Shown here: positions 38,278 to 47,954 of the stretch, piece by piece | Layout: the number at the start of each line of letters is the position of its first letter | Numbering within the stretch: the stretch's first letter is position 1 | Assembly (NCBI GenBank): GCA_030531005.1 | Contig: JAUMTW010000002.1 | Coordinates: 388,190 to 452,189, forward strand | Reading direction: 5' to 3' | Length of the DNA: 64,000 nt | Origin: Corynebacterium sp. | Lineage (GTDB): Bacteria > Actinomycetota > Actinomycetes > Mycobacteriales > Mycobacteriaceae | Program-made: the position numbers and the translations under genes | The notes under the pieces: generated by a model | Databases searched by the model: none | What the model saw: only the letters and a program-made list of their open reading frames with translations | What the model was told of the DNA's origin: nothing

Positions 38278-39726
38278 ATGGTCACCACTGGACTCATACT
38301 CGGCGGCGCGTTGGGATACGTCATGCAACGTGGACGCTTCTGCGTTACTGGATTCCTCCGCGACATATTTACCCAACGCAGCTACCGTGGTCTTGTAGCC
38401 TTGTTCATCGTTATCGCGGTCCATGCCGTAGGCTTGGGGCTGCTCACCACTAGTGGCGTAATTAGCCCTTCACCGGATAATTTCGCTCCCTTGGCCGTCA
38501 TTGTCGGCGGCTTCGTCTTTGGTATGGGCATTATTCTAGCCGGTGGCTGTGCCTCTGGTACCTGGTATCGCTCCGGCGAGGGCCTCATAGGTTCCTGGAT
38601 CGCACTAGTGATGTACGCCTTGTCTGCAGCAGCGATGAAGACCGGCATACTTTCTGGGCTCAATGATGCCCTGGGTGATATTACTATCAACGCCACCAGC
38701 ATGCCCGAAACCCTTGGGGTGAGCATCTGGTTCTTCATAACCCCCTTTGCGGCGGCAGTAGCTTGGCTAACCTGGACCTTCCTTAAGGCAGAGTTCTCTA
38801 ATCCGCAGCCAGTGCAGCTCACCCCACGTAAGACTGGCCTAGCCCACATCTTGACGGAGAAGTCCTGGCACGTCTACTCCACTGCTGCCATCGTCGGGCT
38901 GCTTGGCGTCATTGCCTGGCCGCTCTCGGCTGCAACCGGGCGCAATAGCGGTTTGGGTATTACTACCCCATCTGCCAACTTGGCCAATGGCATTGTCACC
39001 GGAGATACCGAGCGCTTCGACTGGGGTGTGATGCTGGTATTGGGCATCCTCGTTGGTTCCTATATTGCCGCGAAGCTCTCCGGAGAGTTCCGCCTACGTG
39101 TACCGGATGCTCGCCAAGGCGCCCGTTCTGTCGTGGGTGGTGTGATGATGGGTGTTGGCGCTGCCTGGGCCGGTGGCTGCACCGTGGGAAACGGCATGGT
39201 TGAGACTTCCTTGTTCACTTACCAAGGTTGGGTCGCTTTAGCCTTTATGACCCTAGGTGTTGGTGCTGGTGCCAAACTGTGGCTCAAGCCCACCCCAGTG
39301 GTCAACGAAAATGCCAAGGATTCAGTGCAACCCGCTGGGACCTCCCAATCTGCGGTTTATGATGCCAGCACTGTAGCAATCGCCCCACAAGCCAGCGCAC
39401 AGTCTGCAAACACTTCTCTTGGGTTTGCAGTAGCTCCTGTAGGGCTTTTAGAACACGTTCACGATGGCAAGGGTGAACTACTCACCAACCTTGGCAATGG
39501 GCGCTGGGCCATGGATACCCTCGGCGCGGTCTGCCCCTTCCCACTGATCGAAGCCAAACAGGCGATCCAACAAATCCCGGTTGGCGATGAACTGGTCATT
39601 ACTTTCGACTGCACCCAGGCAACTGATGCGATTCCGCGCTGGGCTGCGAGGGACGGCCACACCATTACCCAATTCGAGCAGGTAGGCCAGGCGGACTGGA
39701 TTATCGCGGTCCAACGTGGTCACTAA
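38278..39726 (+). CDS. YeeE/YedE (TsuA-type) transporter fused to a TusA-like domain
   Basis: Residues 1-340 form a YeeE/YedE membrane transporter, a family shown to import thiosulfate through conserved cysteines. Three such cysteines are in place: RGRFC near the N-terminus, GGCASG near residue 95 and GGCTVGNG near residue 300. After an Ala/Ser-rich linker of about 60 residues comes a complete TusA-like domain (WAMDTLGAVCPFP ... IPRWAARDGH) with its sulfur-carrying Cys in CPFP. In other bacteria this second protein is the separate TsuB. The fusion should take in thiosulfate and hand on the sulfur. ATG 38278 with AAAAGGA upstream. Confidence 0.9.
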   Translation: MVTTGLILGGALGYVMQRGRFCVTGFLRDIFTQRSYRGLVALFIVIAVHAVGLGLLTTSGVISPSPDNFAPLAVIVGGFVFGMGIILAGGCASGTWYRSGEGLIGSWIALVMYALSAAAMKTGILSGLNDALGDITINATSMPETLGVSIWFFITPFAAAVAWLTWTFLKAEFSNPQPVQLTPRKTGLAHILTEKSWHVYSTAAIVGLLGVIAWPLSAATGRNSGLGITTPSANLANGIVTGDTERFDWGVMLVLGILVGSYIAAKLSGEFRLRVPDARQGARSVVGGVMMGVGAAWAGGCTVGNGMVETSLFTYQGWVALAFMTLGVGAGAKLWLKPTPVVNENAKDSVQPAGTSQSAVYDASTVAIAPQASAQSANTSLGFAVAPVGLLEHVHDGKGELLTNLGNGRWAMDTLGAVCPFPLIEAKQAIQQIPVGDELVITFDCTQATDAIPRWAARDGHTITQFEQVGQADWIIAVQRGH

Positions 39727-39805
39727 ACTTCGCAAGCAGTTTGTTGCCCGTGGATGCCTGAAGTAAACACTTGATGAAATAAGCGAAAGCATCATTGCGA
39801 CAAAA

Positions 39806-39862
39806 GCAAAGGACCAGAGCACAAGAGCCTCAGAATACAGTGAGGCTGCTCTGGTCCTTTGC
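39806..39862. terminator. Long hairpin after the thiosulfate transporter gene
   Basis: A 16-bp perfect outer stem (GCAAAGGACCAGAGCA with its complement) encloses a second stem (AGCCTCA/TGAGGCT). It lies between convergent genes and can stop rightward transcription. Confidence 0.8.
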
Positions 39863-39899
39863 CTAGGCATATGCACCGCAGGCAAGAAGCGAATACGCC

Positions 39900-39937
39900 A
39901 AAAGGGCGCGGTCCCTGTAAAAGGATCACGCCCTTCT
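39900..39937 (-). terminator. Terminator after leuS
   Basis: On the minus strand AAGGGCG and CGCCCTT pair around a long loop with a second short pairing, followed by TTTT. Confidence 0.65.
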
Positions 39938-39980
39938 TAGGTGTATGCACGCTGCCAATGAGAGCGCACCACCGGGTTGG

Positions 39981-42833
39981 CTATTTCACCACGAGGTTTA
40001 CCATTCTGCCGGGAACCACAATGGTCTTCACAAGTTGCTTTTCTGCTAGATGTCCGGCGATGGCATCGTCGGAGGTAGCGGCAGCGACAACCTGATCTTG
40101 GGTGGCATCAGCAGCAACCTGGATGCGGCCGCGTACCTTGCCATTAATTTGTACGGGCAGCTCAATCTGGTCGTCAACCAGCCATTGCTCGGAGTACTCA
40201 GGGAAGGAAGCGAAAGCAACTGAAGGTTCATGGCCCAGTTTTGCCCACAGCTCTTCTGCAATGTGCGGTGCCACGGGAGCAATCATGATAACGAGTGGCT
40301 CAATGAGTTCCCGTGGGGTGGAACTTCCGTAGTTTTTGGTTAGGTAATTGACGTACTCAATGCCCTTAGCAACTACGGTGTTAATGCGCAGGTTCTCATA
40401 GTCTTCGCGCATACCTGCAATAGTGCGATGCAATTGCTTTTGATCTTCATCGCTGAGTTGGGCAGTGTCAACAACGGTTATATCCCCAGTGTTCTCATCG
40501 ACGACTAGGCGCCACAAACGCTGTAAGAAGCGGTGGGCACCGATGACATCCTTGGTAGCCCAAGGCCGGGAGGTATCGAGCGGCCCCATGGACATTTCAT
40601 AGACACGCAAAGTATCGGCACCGTAGTCGCGGCAAATATCATCCGGGGCAACTGCATTTTTGAGGGACTTGCCCATCTTGCCGTATTCCTGGGTGACTTC
40701 CTTGCCATCGAAGTAGAACTTGCCATCCTTCTCCTCGACCTCGGCTGCAGGCACATAGACGCCACGCTCGTCGGTGTAGGCGAAGGCCTGGATATAGCCC
40801 TGATTAAAGAGGCGACGGTATGGCTCCTGGGAGCTTACATGACCCAAATCGAAGAGTACCTTGTGCCAGAAACGCGAGTACAACAGGTGTAGCACAGCAT
40901 GCTCTACGCCGCCGACGTAGAGGTCTACGCCACCGCAGTCGCCTTCGAACTGTGGGCCAGTCCAGTAGCGCTCATTTTCGATATTGCAGAATTGCTCATT
41001 ATTGGTGGGATCGATGTAGCGCAGCTGGTACCACGAGGAACCGGCCCACTGTGGCATTACATTGGTGTCGCGAGTATAAGTCTGCAGGCCATCACCGAGA
41101 TCCAACTCCACATTGACCCAATCCGTAGCCTTCGCCAATGGTGGTTGCGGCTCCGAATCGGCATCATCCGGATCGAAGGAGACAGGCTTGTAGTCAGCGA
41201 CCTCTGGCAGCTCGACGGGCAGCATAGACTCCGGGAGGGCATGTGCCACCCCAGCAGCGTCATAGACCACTGGGAAAGGTTCGCCCCAGTAGCGCTGGCG
41301 GGCAAAGAGCCAGTCACGCAGCTTGTACTGGATCTTTTCTTTGCCATAGTTGTGCTTTTCTAACCAGGGTATGACTACAGCGATTGCTTCGGTCTTGGTC
41401 TTACCATTGATGTCTAGACCGGCATCATTAGCCGAGTTTACGCTGGTGCCTTCATCCGTGAAAGCTTCTTCACTGATGTTGCCACCGGCAACAACCTCGC
41501 GGAGAGGCAGCTCAAATTCGCGGGCGAATTCATAGTCGCGGGAATCATGAGCAGGTACTGCCATAATGGCGCCAGTGCCGTAGCCGGCAAGTACGTAATC
41601 GGCGATGAAGACCGGAATCTGTTCCCCATTAACCGGATTGGTGGCATGCACGCCTAAGTAGACACCAGTCTTTTCCTTATTCTCCTGGCGCTCCAGATCA
41701 GACTTTGCAGCAATAGCTTCGCGATAAGCAGTTACGGCCTCTTGTGGGCTGGCTTGACCATAGGTCCACCGTGGGTTGATATCTGCGGAATAGGCAGCAT
41801 TGCTGGCTAAAGCATCAACGAGCTCGTGTTCGGGGGCCAAAACGATATAAGTCGCACCAAATAGGGTATCTGGGCGTGTGGTAAAGACCGTGACAGTATG
41901 GTCAGCGACTGCAAATTGCACCTCCGCACCGCGGGAACGCCCAATCCAGTTGCGCTGCATTTGCTTAACCTTTTCGGGCCAATCGAGCAGTTCAAGATCA
42001 TCAATGAGACGGTCCGAGTAGGCGGTAATGCGCATCATCCACTGGGAAAGCTGCTTGCGGTATACCGGGAAGTTTCCACGTTCAGAGCGGCCTTCAGCAG
42101 TCACTTCCTCATTGGCCAACACAGTACCTAAGCCGGGGCACCAGTTCACCATGGAAGAGCTGCGGTACACCAGACGGAAGCTATCAACGACTTTGGCCTG
42201 GGTTGGAGCATCTAATTCGGCATAGGGAGCGCTAAACTCTGCAGGGGTTGCAATTTCCCCGGATTCCAGTAACGGGATCAGCTCAGAAATTGGGCGGGCC
42301 TTCTTTGCCTCTGGGTCAAACCAGGACTGGAAAATTTGTAAGAAAATCCACTGCGTCCAGCGGTAGAACTCTGTATCAGTGGTTGCAACACTACGGCGCT
42401 GATCGTGACCTAATCCAAGAGCGCCTAACTGTCGGCGCATATTGGCAATATTCTCCATCGTGGTGGTACGCGGATGGGTACCAGTTTGGATGGCGTATTG
42501 CTCTGCAGGTAAGCCGAAGGCATCATAGCCTAATGTGTGCAGCACATTCTTACCAAGCTGACGATTAAAGCGCGCATAGACGTCGGTGGCTATATAGCCC
42601 AATGGGTGGCCAACATGTAGGCCGGCACCGGAAGGATACGGGAACATATCCTGGACAAAGAGCTTGTCGGCAGGCAGTGGAGCATTATCGTTAGGGGCAA
42701 GATCACCAACTGGATTGGGTGCTTCGAAAGTGTGGTTATCTTCCCAGTATTGCTGCCACTTCTGCTCAACGGTACCGGCAGTTTTGGCATTGTACCGGTA
42801 CGTTGGCAGGACTTGCTCGCTCGAATTTGTCAT
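39981..42833 (-). CDS. leuS: Leucyl-tRNA synthetase
   Basis: Class I synthetase charging tRNA-Leu. The HIGH-type motif is in [16 protein letters not shown] near the N-terminus and the KMSKS-type motif is GKMGKSLKN near residue 715. The CP1 editing domain (with [12 protein letters not shown]) lies between. At 950 residues it has the actinobacterial length. Single gene closed by its own terminator. Confidence 0.98.
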   Translation of the reverse strand: MTNSSEQVLPTYRYNAKTAGTVEQKWQQYWEDNHTFEAPNPVGDLAPNDNAPLPADKLFVQDMFPYPSGAGLHVGHPLGYIATDVYARFNRQLGKNVLHTLGYDAFGLPAEQYAIQTGTHPRTTTMENIANMRRQLGALGLGHDQRRSVATTDTEFYRWTQWIFLQIFQSWFDPEAKKARPISELIPLLESGEIATPAEFSAPYAELDAPTQAKVVDSFRLVYRSSSMVNWCPGLGTVLANEEVTAEGRSERGNFPVYRKQLSQWMMRITAYSDRLIDDLELLDWPEKVKQMQRNWIGRSRGAEVQFAVADHTVTVFTTRPDTLFGATYIVLAPEHELVDALASNAAYSADINPRWTYGQASPQEAVTAYREAIAAKSDLERQENKEKTGVYLGVHATNPVNGEQIPVFIADYVLAGYGTGAIMAVPAHDSRDYEFAREFELPLREVVAGGNISEEAFTDEGTSVNSANDAGLDINGKTKTEAIAVVIPWLEKHNYGKEKIQYKLRDWLFARQRYWGEPFPVVYDAAGVAHALPESMLPVELPEVADYKPVSFDPDDADSEPQPPLAKATDWVNVELDLGDGLQTYTRDTNVMPQWAGSSWYQLRYIDPTNNEQFCNIENERYWTGPQFEGDCGGVDLYVGGVEHAVLHLLYSRFWHKVLFDLGHVSSQEPYRRLFNQGYIQAFAYTDERGVYVPAAEVEEKDGKFYFDGKEVTQEYGKMGKSLKNAVAPDDICRDYGADTLRVYEMSMGPLDTSRPWATKDVIGAHRFLQRLWRLVVDENTGDITVVDTAQLSDEDQKQLHRTIAGMREDYENLRINTVVAKGIEYVNYLTKNYGSSTPRELIEPLVIMIAPVAPHIAEELWAKLGHEPSVAFASFPEYSEQWLVDDQIELPVQINGKVRGRIQVAADATQDQVVAAATSDDAIAGHLAEKQLVKTIVVPGRMVNLVVK

Positions 42834-42896
42834 AGGAAAGATTCTACTGTTGCGCGCGGCCCAATGCTATTTGACGTGCTAGAATTCCGCTCGCAA

Positions 42897-42924
42897 AGTA
42901 GTCAGTAGTCAGTAGTCAGTAGTT
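42897..42924. repeat. Four 7-bp tandem units upstream of leuS
   Basis: AGTAGTC three times followed by AGTAGTT, 64 bp upstream of the leuS start. It could influence leuS promoter spacing; no function is shown. Confidence 0.75.
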
Positions 42925-43056
42925 AATGTCATGCCACAGTACTGCATCATAGGCATCCGTGGGCGTTAGCATGCTGTAGCTGGGGATGCCACTGTGGGCA
43001 GAAAAAAGCCAGGACCACCCGTTGAAAGTAGTGATCCTGGATGTACTTATGTAGTG

Positions 43057-44766
43057 CTAGGAGCTGGTTTTCGTTGCCTGTGGTTGTATGACTGCTTGCA
43101 TAGGCGGAGCGGCGGGGAGAACGTGGGCCCCGGAAGCGTCCATTGCAAGAGCGAGCGAGGAAATGTATTGCGGATTGCCTTGGGCATCTGGCAATGCAGA
43201 GAGTAGCACATCGGGACGCTCGACTGCTTCGCCGGTGATGCAGCAGGTGTAGGTGGTATCCGTGGGGTTACCGAGCTCATCAAACATTGGCTCTGTGATG
43301 CCATCATCGCTACGGCGTTGGTAGTACTTGCCCTTAGTGAGCAAGGCGATGCTTGGTGTGGCGATCACGGCGATCAAGGCCGCTGCCAGTGCGGAATATG
43401 GCTGCAGGGCCGCACCAAAAGCGCCAAAGAACATTGCAACCGAAATGCCTGCAGATAGCAGGAGTGATCCAATGCCTACCGGATTGAAATCGTAGATCAT
43501 GCCACGGCGGAAATCGGGATACATTGGGGAAATCTTGAGTAACCACTTGTTAATGGCGATATCCGCAGCCACGGTGAAAATCCAGGCGATGGCGAGATTG
43601 GAGTAGAACCCCAAGACAAAATTCAACATGGAGAACATGTTGAACTCCATTAAAGCTAGTGAAATTGCCAGGTTAAAGAAGACGAAGATGGTGCGCCCGG
43701 GGTAGGACTTGGTAATGCGGGTATAAGCATTAGTCCATGCGAGGGAACCGCAGTAGGCATTGGTGGCGTTGATCTTGATTTGGGACATCACAACCAAAAT
43801 CACGGCTAAGGTGATTGCCAGCCAGGCGGGCATCATTTCTTGGTAGACAGCGAAGAATTGGTGCACTGGTTCAATAGATTCTACGGTAGAGAGGTTGAGG
43901 TAGCTCATTGCATAGACTGCGAGGAAAACACCGAGAATCTGCTTGGTGGCGCCAAAGAGGACCCAGCCTGGACCAGCCATGATGGTGGCTGTCCACCATT
44001 GGCGCTTATTTTCTTCCGTTTTTGGAGGCATGAAGCGGATGTAGTCAATGTTTTCGGCAACCTGGCAGGTCAGTGCTAAGCACACCCCGGCTCCCATCAT
44101 CATTGCGGCAAAGCTGGTTTCAGCATTGCTCTCGCCGCCATACGCTAAGAAGGTGCTCACGCTGTTTGGTTCCTGGATAATCAACACAAGCAGCGGCAGT
44201 ACAATCAATACCAGCCACAAAGGATTTGTCCATGCCTGCATCTTGGCTAGAGCCCGCATACCGTAGATCACCAGCGGAATGATAATCAGTGTTGAGACCA
44301 AATACCCCAGCCATAACGGAATGCCCATACTGAGACGCAAGCCCTGCGCCATAATCGCACCTTCCGTGGCAAAGAAGATGAAGGTGAAGGTGGCAAAGAT
44401 GATATTAGTGAGCACCGAGCCGTAGTACCCGAAACCGGAGCCGCGGGTAATTAGGTCGAGATCCAGATTGTACTTTGCGGCATATACTGCCACCGGGAAA
44501 GCAGAGATGAAGATAAGTGCGGCTGCAATGAGGATGCCACCGATGGCATTGGTGGTGCCGTGTGCAACACCAATACCTGCGCCAATTGAGAAGTCTGCGA
44601 GGTAGGCCATGCCACCTAATGCGGAACCGGCTACCGCTGCGGGCGTCCATGTGCGGTAGTGACGTGGTGCATAGCGCAGGGGGTAGTCATCATTAATCTT
44701 TTGTGCGGAGACTACGGCAGTATTTTCTGCGGTGCCTTGCTCATTGGGAGATACGACAATGCTCAT
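43057..44766 (-). CDS. NCS1 family permease (purine/cytosine/allantoin type)
   Basis: A 569-residue transporter with about twelve membrane spans of the nucleobase:cation symporter-1 family (signs: GGMAYLADFSIGAGIG, NLDLDLITRGSGFGYYG, INATNAYCGSLAWTN). A cytoplasmic C-terminal region of about 90 residues carries TYTCCITGEAVERP and a Gln/Pro-rich end, longer than in CodB. It lies directly after the urease operon in the same direction, so the substrate may be a nitrogen-rich compound such as a nucleobase, hydantoin or ureide; this is inference. ATG 44766 chosen, GAGA upstream. Confidence 0.88.
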   Translation of the reverse strand: MSIVVSPNEQGTAENTAVVSAQKINDDYPLRYAPRHYRTWTPAAVAGSALGGMAYLADFSIGAGIGVAHGTTNAIGGILIAAALIFISAFPVAVYAAKYNLDLDLITRGSGFGYYGSVLTNIIFATFTFIFFATEGAIMAQGLRLSMGIPLWLGYLVSTLIIIPLVIYGMRALAKMQAWTNPLWLVLIVLPLLVLIIQEPNSVSTFLAYGGESNAETSFAAMMMGAGVCLALTCQVAENIDYIRFMPPKTEENKRQWWTATIMAGPGWVLFGATKQILGVFLAVYAMSYLNLSTVESIEPVHQFFAVYQEMMPAWLAITLAVILVVMSQIKINATNAYCGSLAWTNAYTRITKSYPGRTIFVFFNLAISLALMEFNMFSMLNFVLGFYSNLAIAWIFTVAADIAINKWLLKISPMYPDFRRGMIYDFNPVGIGSLLLSAGISVAMFFGAFGAALQPYSALAAALIAVIATPSIALLTKGKYYQRRSDDGITEPMFDELGNPTDTTYTCCITGEAVERPDVLLSALPDAQGNPQYISSLALAMDASGAHVLPAAPPMQAVIQPQATKTSS

Positions 44767-44814
44767 CGGAAATCTCGCTTTGCGTTGGAGAACCAAAATG
44801 GGAAGTGGTGCCAT

Positions 44815-44868
44815 TCTCAATATCTGTCGAAATATTGAAATGGCGGTATCTGGAAGCATATACCGCCA
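44815..44868. promoter_or_regulatory. Two inverted repeats between ureD and the NCS1 gene
   Basis: One dyad is CATT-TCAATAT type (44815-44842, imperfect). The second is TGGCGGTAT (44841-44849) and ATACCGCCA (44860-44868), perfect 9-bp arms. They could be a terminator for the urease operon or operators for the permease gene. Confidence 0.5.
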
Positions 44869-44965
44869 AAGCTCAAATATCAATCAAACTATAGAAAAGG
44901 GTGGGCTCGGGGCGTAGACTTGCACCGCAGCGCAAGCAAAAACCTGAAATGAGGAGGCAAAATAT

Positions 44966-45793
44966 TTACGAGTTGGCAGAGGGAATATGCTCCAAAAACC
45001 AAGCGTGCACGTACTCATGTAAGAGCTGAATCGCCGCGGTATCGTGAGCTAAACTACGCACAATGACACATACTGTTTGATTCCCGTCCAGGTTACCTTG
45101 GAAGCTGGTGCCGGCCTTGACCTGTGCCATTGCTTCCACAGCACTGGAAAAAGCTGCGTAATCCTGCGCACTTAAATGTGGTAGCACTAGCAGGAGTTGA
45201 CCGAGGTGGGAATAGCCTTCAAACACCCCAAGGGCAGTGATCTCCATCTGGGCCGGAGCTAGATAGAGGCGGTCGATTGCTAATAGTGATCCGGCAACAC
45301 GAATCTCAGTGTTTATCTGCAGCTCATCAAATTGAAAATCAGCGCCGGCAGGATCCCACCCTGGGGTAATGATCTCTGCTATCAACCCTGCTCCCCCAGG
45401 CTCAACTTCTAAGAAAGTATTCTGCACATATTTTGCAGCGGTATACATGATGAGCTGTTCCGGGATGTAGCTGAGCACAGCATGGGAGTCAATGTGCAGT
45501 TGAACTTGTTGGGTAGCTGGAAGCTTCGTGCAGCGATACACCTTTGTGGCAGATTGGGTGCGTAGCTCTAGGTGCGCACCAGGATTCACACGCGTGTGAA
45601 TCTCGTAAGTATCGCCCTCTAAATAGCCACCACCTGGATTGATGATGGTGTAGTGCGCCTGGCGTGGGCTATCGGGATAATGCGGGCGTAGAACGCGCAA
45701 AGCCCCGGTATGCCGCTGCCTGGTAGCGATACTGGTATCCCCACGTCGAGCTACCGTCATCTCCAATTTTCCAGTAGGTGGTGTAGCGCTCAT
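44966..45793 (-). CDS. ureD: Urease accessory protein UreD
   Basis: Chaperone that, with UreF and UreG, helps load nickel into the urease apoenzyme. The family blocks NPGGGYLEGD and TQSATKVYRC are both present, with YIPEQLIMY following. The start is the ATG at 45793 with GGAGG 11 bp upstream; it begins 72 bp after ureG ends. 275 residues. Last gene of the ure cluster. Confidence 0.93.
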   Translation of the reverse strand: MSATPPTGKLEMTVARRGDTSIATRQRHTGALRVLRPHYPDSPRQAHYTIINPGGGYLEGDTYEIHTRVNPGAHLELRTQSATKVYRCTKLPATQQVQLHIDSHAVLSYIPEQLIMYTAAKYVQNTFLEVEPGGAGLIAEIITPGWDPAGADFQFDELQINTEIRVAGSLLAIDRLYLAPAQMEITALGVFEGYSHLGQLLLVLPHLSAQDYAAFSSAVEAMAQVKAGTSFQGNLDGNQTVCVIVRSLAHDTAAIQLLHEYVHAWFLEHIPSANS

Positions 45794-45865
45794 ATGTGGG
45801 AATACCTCCAGGAATGATGCACAAGTACAGGGCAGTAACAGCACGAAGCCTTCAATTATCAGGAT

Positions 45866-46483
45866 CTATAGGCCTTGGAGCAAGGCTTCGTGACGAATCC
45901 AATCGATGACAGCGGCAAGCCCCTCATCAGTTTGCAAGTTCGTAAAGGCAAAGGGGCGATCCTTACGGAATACCTGGGAATCAGCCTCCATAACCGCCAG
46001 ATCTGCGCCAACATGCGGTGCAAGGTCGATTTTATTGATGATAAAGAAATCGGATTTGATCATGCCTTGACCGGCCTTACGCGGAATTTTTTCGCCCTGG
46101 GCAACATCGATAATGTAGATCGAAAAATCAACTAATTCCGGCGAGAAGGTTGCCGAAAGATTATCTCCGCCTGATTCCACAAAAATGATATCGAGGTCCG
46201 GAAATCGCTGCCGCAGCGTTTGGATGGCGGCATCATTCATAGAAGTGTCTTCGCGAATTGCGGTATGTGGGCACCCGCCGGTTTCAATGCCGATAATACG
46301 ATCTTCTGCGAGTACTGAGTTTCGGGCTAAGATCTTGGCATCTTCAATGGTGTAGATGTCATTGGTAATAGCGGCTAAGGACAACTCCCCCGCTAGCGCG
46401 CGTGTGAGTCGTTCCACTAATTGGGTCTTGCCTGAACCGACCGGGCCGCCAACGCCGATGATGACTGGCTCTTTTGTCGTCAT
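45866..46483 (-). CDS. ureG: Urease accessory GTPase UreG
   Basis: GTPase that delivers nickel to urease. P-loop GGPVGSGKT is at residues 9-17; the nickel-binding Cys-Pro-His motif is [11 protein letters not shown]; the ESGGDNL and NKIDLA guanine-specificity motifs are present. ATG 46483 has AGGAG 6 bp upstream. 205 residues, normal for the family. Confidence 0.97.
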   Translation of the reverse strand: MTTKEPVIIGVGGPVGSGKTQLVERLTRALAGELSLAAITNDIYTIEDAKILARNSVLAEDRIIGIETGGCPHTAIREDTSMNDAAIQTLRQRFPDLDIIFVESGGDNLSATFSPELVDFSIYIIDVAQGEKIPRKAGQGMIKSDFFIINKIDLAPHVGADLAVMEADSQVFRKDRPFAFTNLQTDEGLAAVIDWIRHEALLQGL

Positions 46484-46578
46484 TGCAGTGCTCCTTGAAT
46501 ACTGAGGTGGAATAAAAGGTGAGAAATCTCTGGTGGGCATCAGTTGCGTCGTAGCCGTTGGGCTGGAAATTGCGGTAG

Positions 46579-47250
46579 TTAGCTCATAAACATGCGCGCG
46601 CGTTGGCGTTCATGACGCATTTGTGCGATTTCCAGTCCTGGCACCATTGAACCGATGCGGGCGCGCGGAATATCGGGTGCGCGCTGTGCGGCGGCATCAA
46701 CGAGTGGAATAATGTTGCGTATTACCCGTTGTCCTGCGGATTGTCCGATGGGGATGCTGCGTACTGCATTTTGTGTCAGTCCAATACAGGTACTCAAGAA
46801 GTGATGCGAAATGGCTGTGTGCGCCACAACATCGAGTTGGCGGGCGATGAGTCCCCAAATGATGGCAGGATGCCCATGAGCTGCAGCCTGATACTGCTCG
46901 AGTAGGTCATCAGGATAGTTTTCCTGTGCAATCGTGCTTAAGCGTTGTGCTATTGCAACATTGGCCTCTCGGACTTGGGCTGGCAGCGTTTGGGCGTAGA
47001 GTAGTGCGTCCAGCTCGAGTAGCTCATCAAAGGTAGCGTGTTGGGCATGATAGGTCGCGGGACCATCACTATAGGTGAGTTGAAAATGAATGAAGCTGGT
47101 CAACCATTGCTGAAATGTATTGGCATCGACGATTGTGGAATCAAGGTAGCTCTCAAACCCGAAGGAGTGGGCAAAGGCTCCAGTAGGAAGGGCTGAATCA
47201 CCAAGCTGCGTGAGTGCAAGGTACGCGAAATTGGAGGTAGCTGTAGCCAT
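46579..47250 (-). CDS. ureF: Urease accessory protein UreF
   Basis: Part of the nickel-loading complex. Typical opening [23 protein letters not shown], and the conserved [11 protein letters not shown] segment near the C-terminus. Its start overlaps the ureE stop by one base (TAATG), showing tight coupling. 223 residues. Confidence 0.95.
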   Translation of the reverse strand: MATATSNFAYLALTQLGDSALPTGAFAHSFGFESYLDSTIVDANTFQQWLTSFIHFQLTYSDGPATYHAQHATFDELLELDALLYAQTLPAQVREANVAIAQRLSTIAQENYPDDLLEQYQAAAHGHPAIIWGLIARQLDVVAHTAISHHFLSTCIGLTQNAVRSIPIGQSAGQRVIRNIIPLVDAAAQRAPDIPRARIGSMVPGLEIAQMRHERQRARMFMS

Positions 47251-47729
47251 TAGTGTGTGTGCTCCGCGTGCCGGAATGGCTTAGGCAATGTGAGTTCGGT
47301 GCGCTCATAGGGAATCTGATGCTGGTCGAGAAAATCTTGCACAGTGTGGTCGTAGGCTACAACCATGACTGCCTGGGCAAAGTTACCAAATTCACTGTGC
47401 TCATCGAAGAATTGTGCAGGCAGGTGTCGGTTGCCAAGGCTATGGGCCACAAAGAGCATATCTTTACCGCTGTGTGGGCTAATGATCAGTACTTCGGAGC
47501 TGATAACTTGCACGAGAAAGTATTGGGCATCATCCGCAAAGAGAACGTCGCCATCGCGGAGTGCTGGGGCCTGTCGGGGCAGGCGCAGGCCAACTTCGGT
47601 GTCATGATCGGTTCGCAGCCGCTGGATGCGTTGTAATAAAGCGGCGCTGGAAAGGTAAATGGTTTCGCGGTGGCGATCACCAGGATGGAAATCTTCGTAG
47701 ATATTACCAATGACAGCAGTGATGAGCAT
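47250..47729 (-). CDS. ureE: Urease nickel metallochaperone UreE
   Basis: Carries nickel to the UreDFG complex. An N-terminal peptide-binding domain is followed by a metal-binding domain with LGNRHLPAQF. The C-terminus ends HAEHTH, a short histidine-rich metal-binding tail. 159 residues. ATG with GGAGGAGG upstream. It is separated from ureC by 225 bp. Confidence 0.94.
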   Translation of the reverse strand: MLITAVIGNIYEDFHPGDRHRETIYLSSAALLQRIQRLRTDHDTEVGLRLPRQAPALRDGDVLFADDAQYFLVQVISSEVLIISPHSGKDMLFVAHSLGNRHLPAQFFDEHSEFGNFAQAVMVVAYDHTVQDFLDQHQIPYERTELTLPKPFRHAEHTH

Positions 47730-47899
47730 GAGACCTCCTCCGCAGCCTTGGGGAAGTCAAGGCAAGAGACAGTGTAGCGATTTCTATAGATCAGTCTATA
47801 TTGGGAATTGTGAGAGGAGAAATTACTACTAAGTGCGGTGCATTGTAGATAAAACTGCATGGCGGGGCATCAATTTTCTAACGATGGACATCCTAAAGA

Positions 47900-47932
47900 T
47901 GCGGTTTCGGACTATGAGGTCCTTTGACCGCA
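47900..47932 (-). terminator. Nested hairpin between ureC and ureE (weak)
   Basis: On the minus strand TGCGGT and ACCGCA enclose GGAC and GTCC, followed by TCTTT. It could reduce readthrough from the structural ureABC genes into the accessory genes. Confidence 0.4.
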
Positions 47933-47954
47933 CCTTCCTAGGGCGGTTAGCTTC

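Noticed and set aside
42897..42924. Tandem 7-mers as a CRISPR or iteron array
   Set aside because: Units are too short, adjoin without spacers, and only four are present.
47780..47800. CTAT/ATAG-like sequence upstream of ureE as a second AmtR box
   Set aside because: Half-sites are in the wrong order and spacing; only the site before ureA fits.
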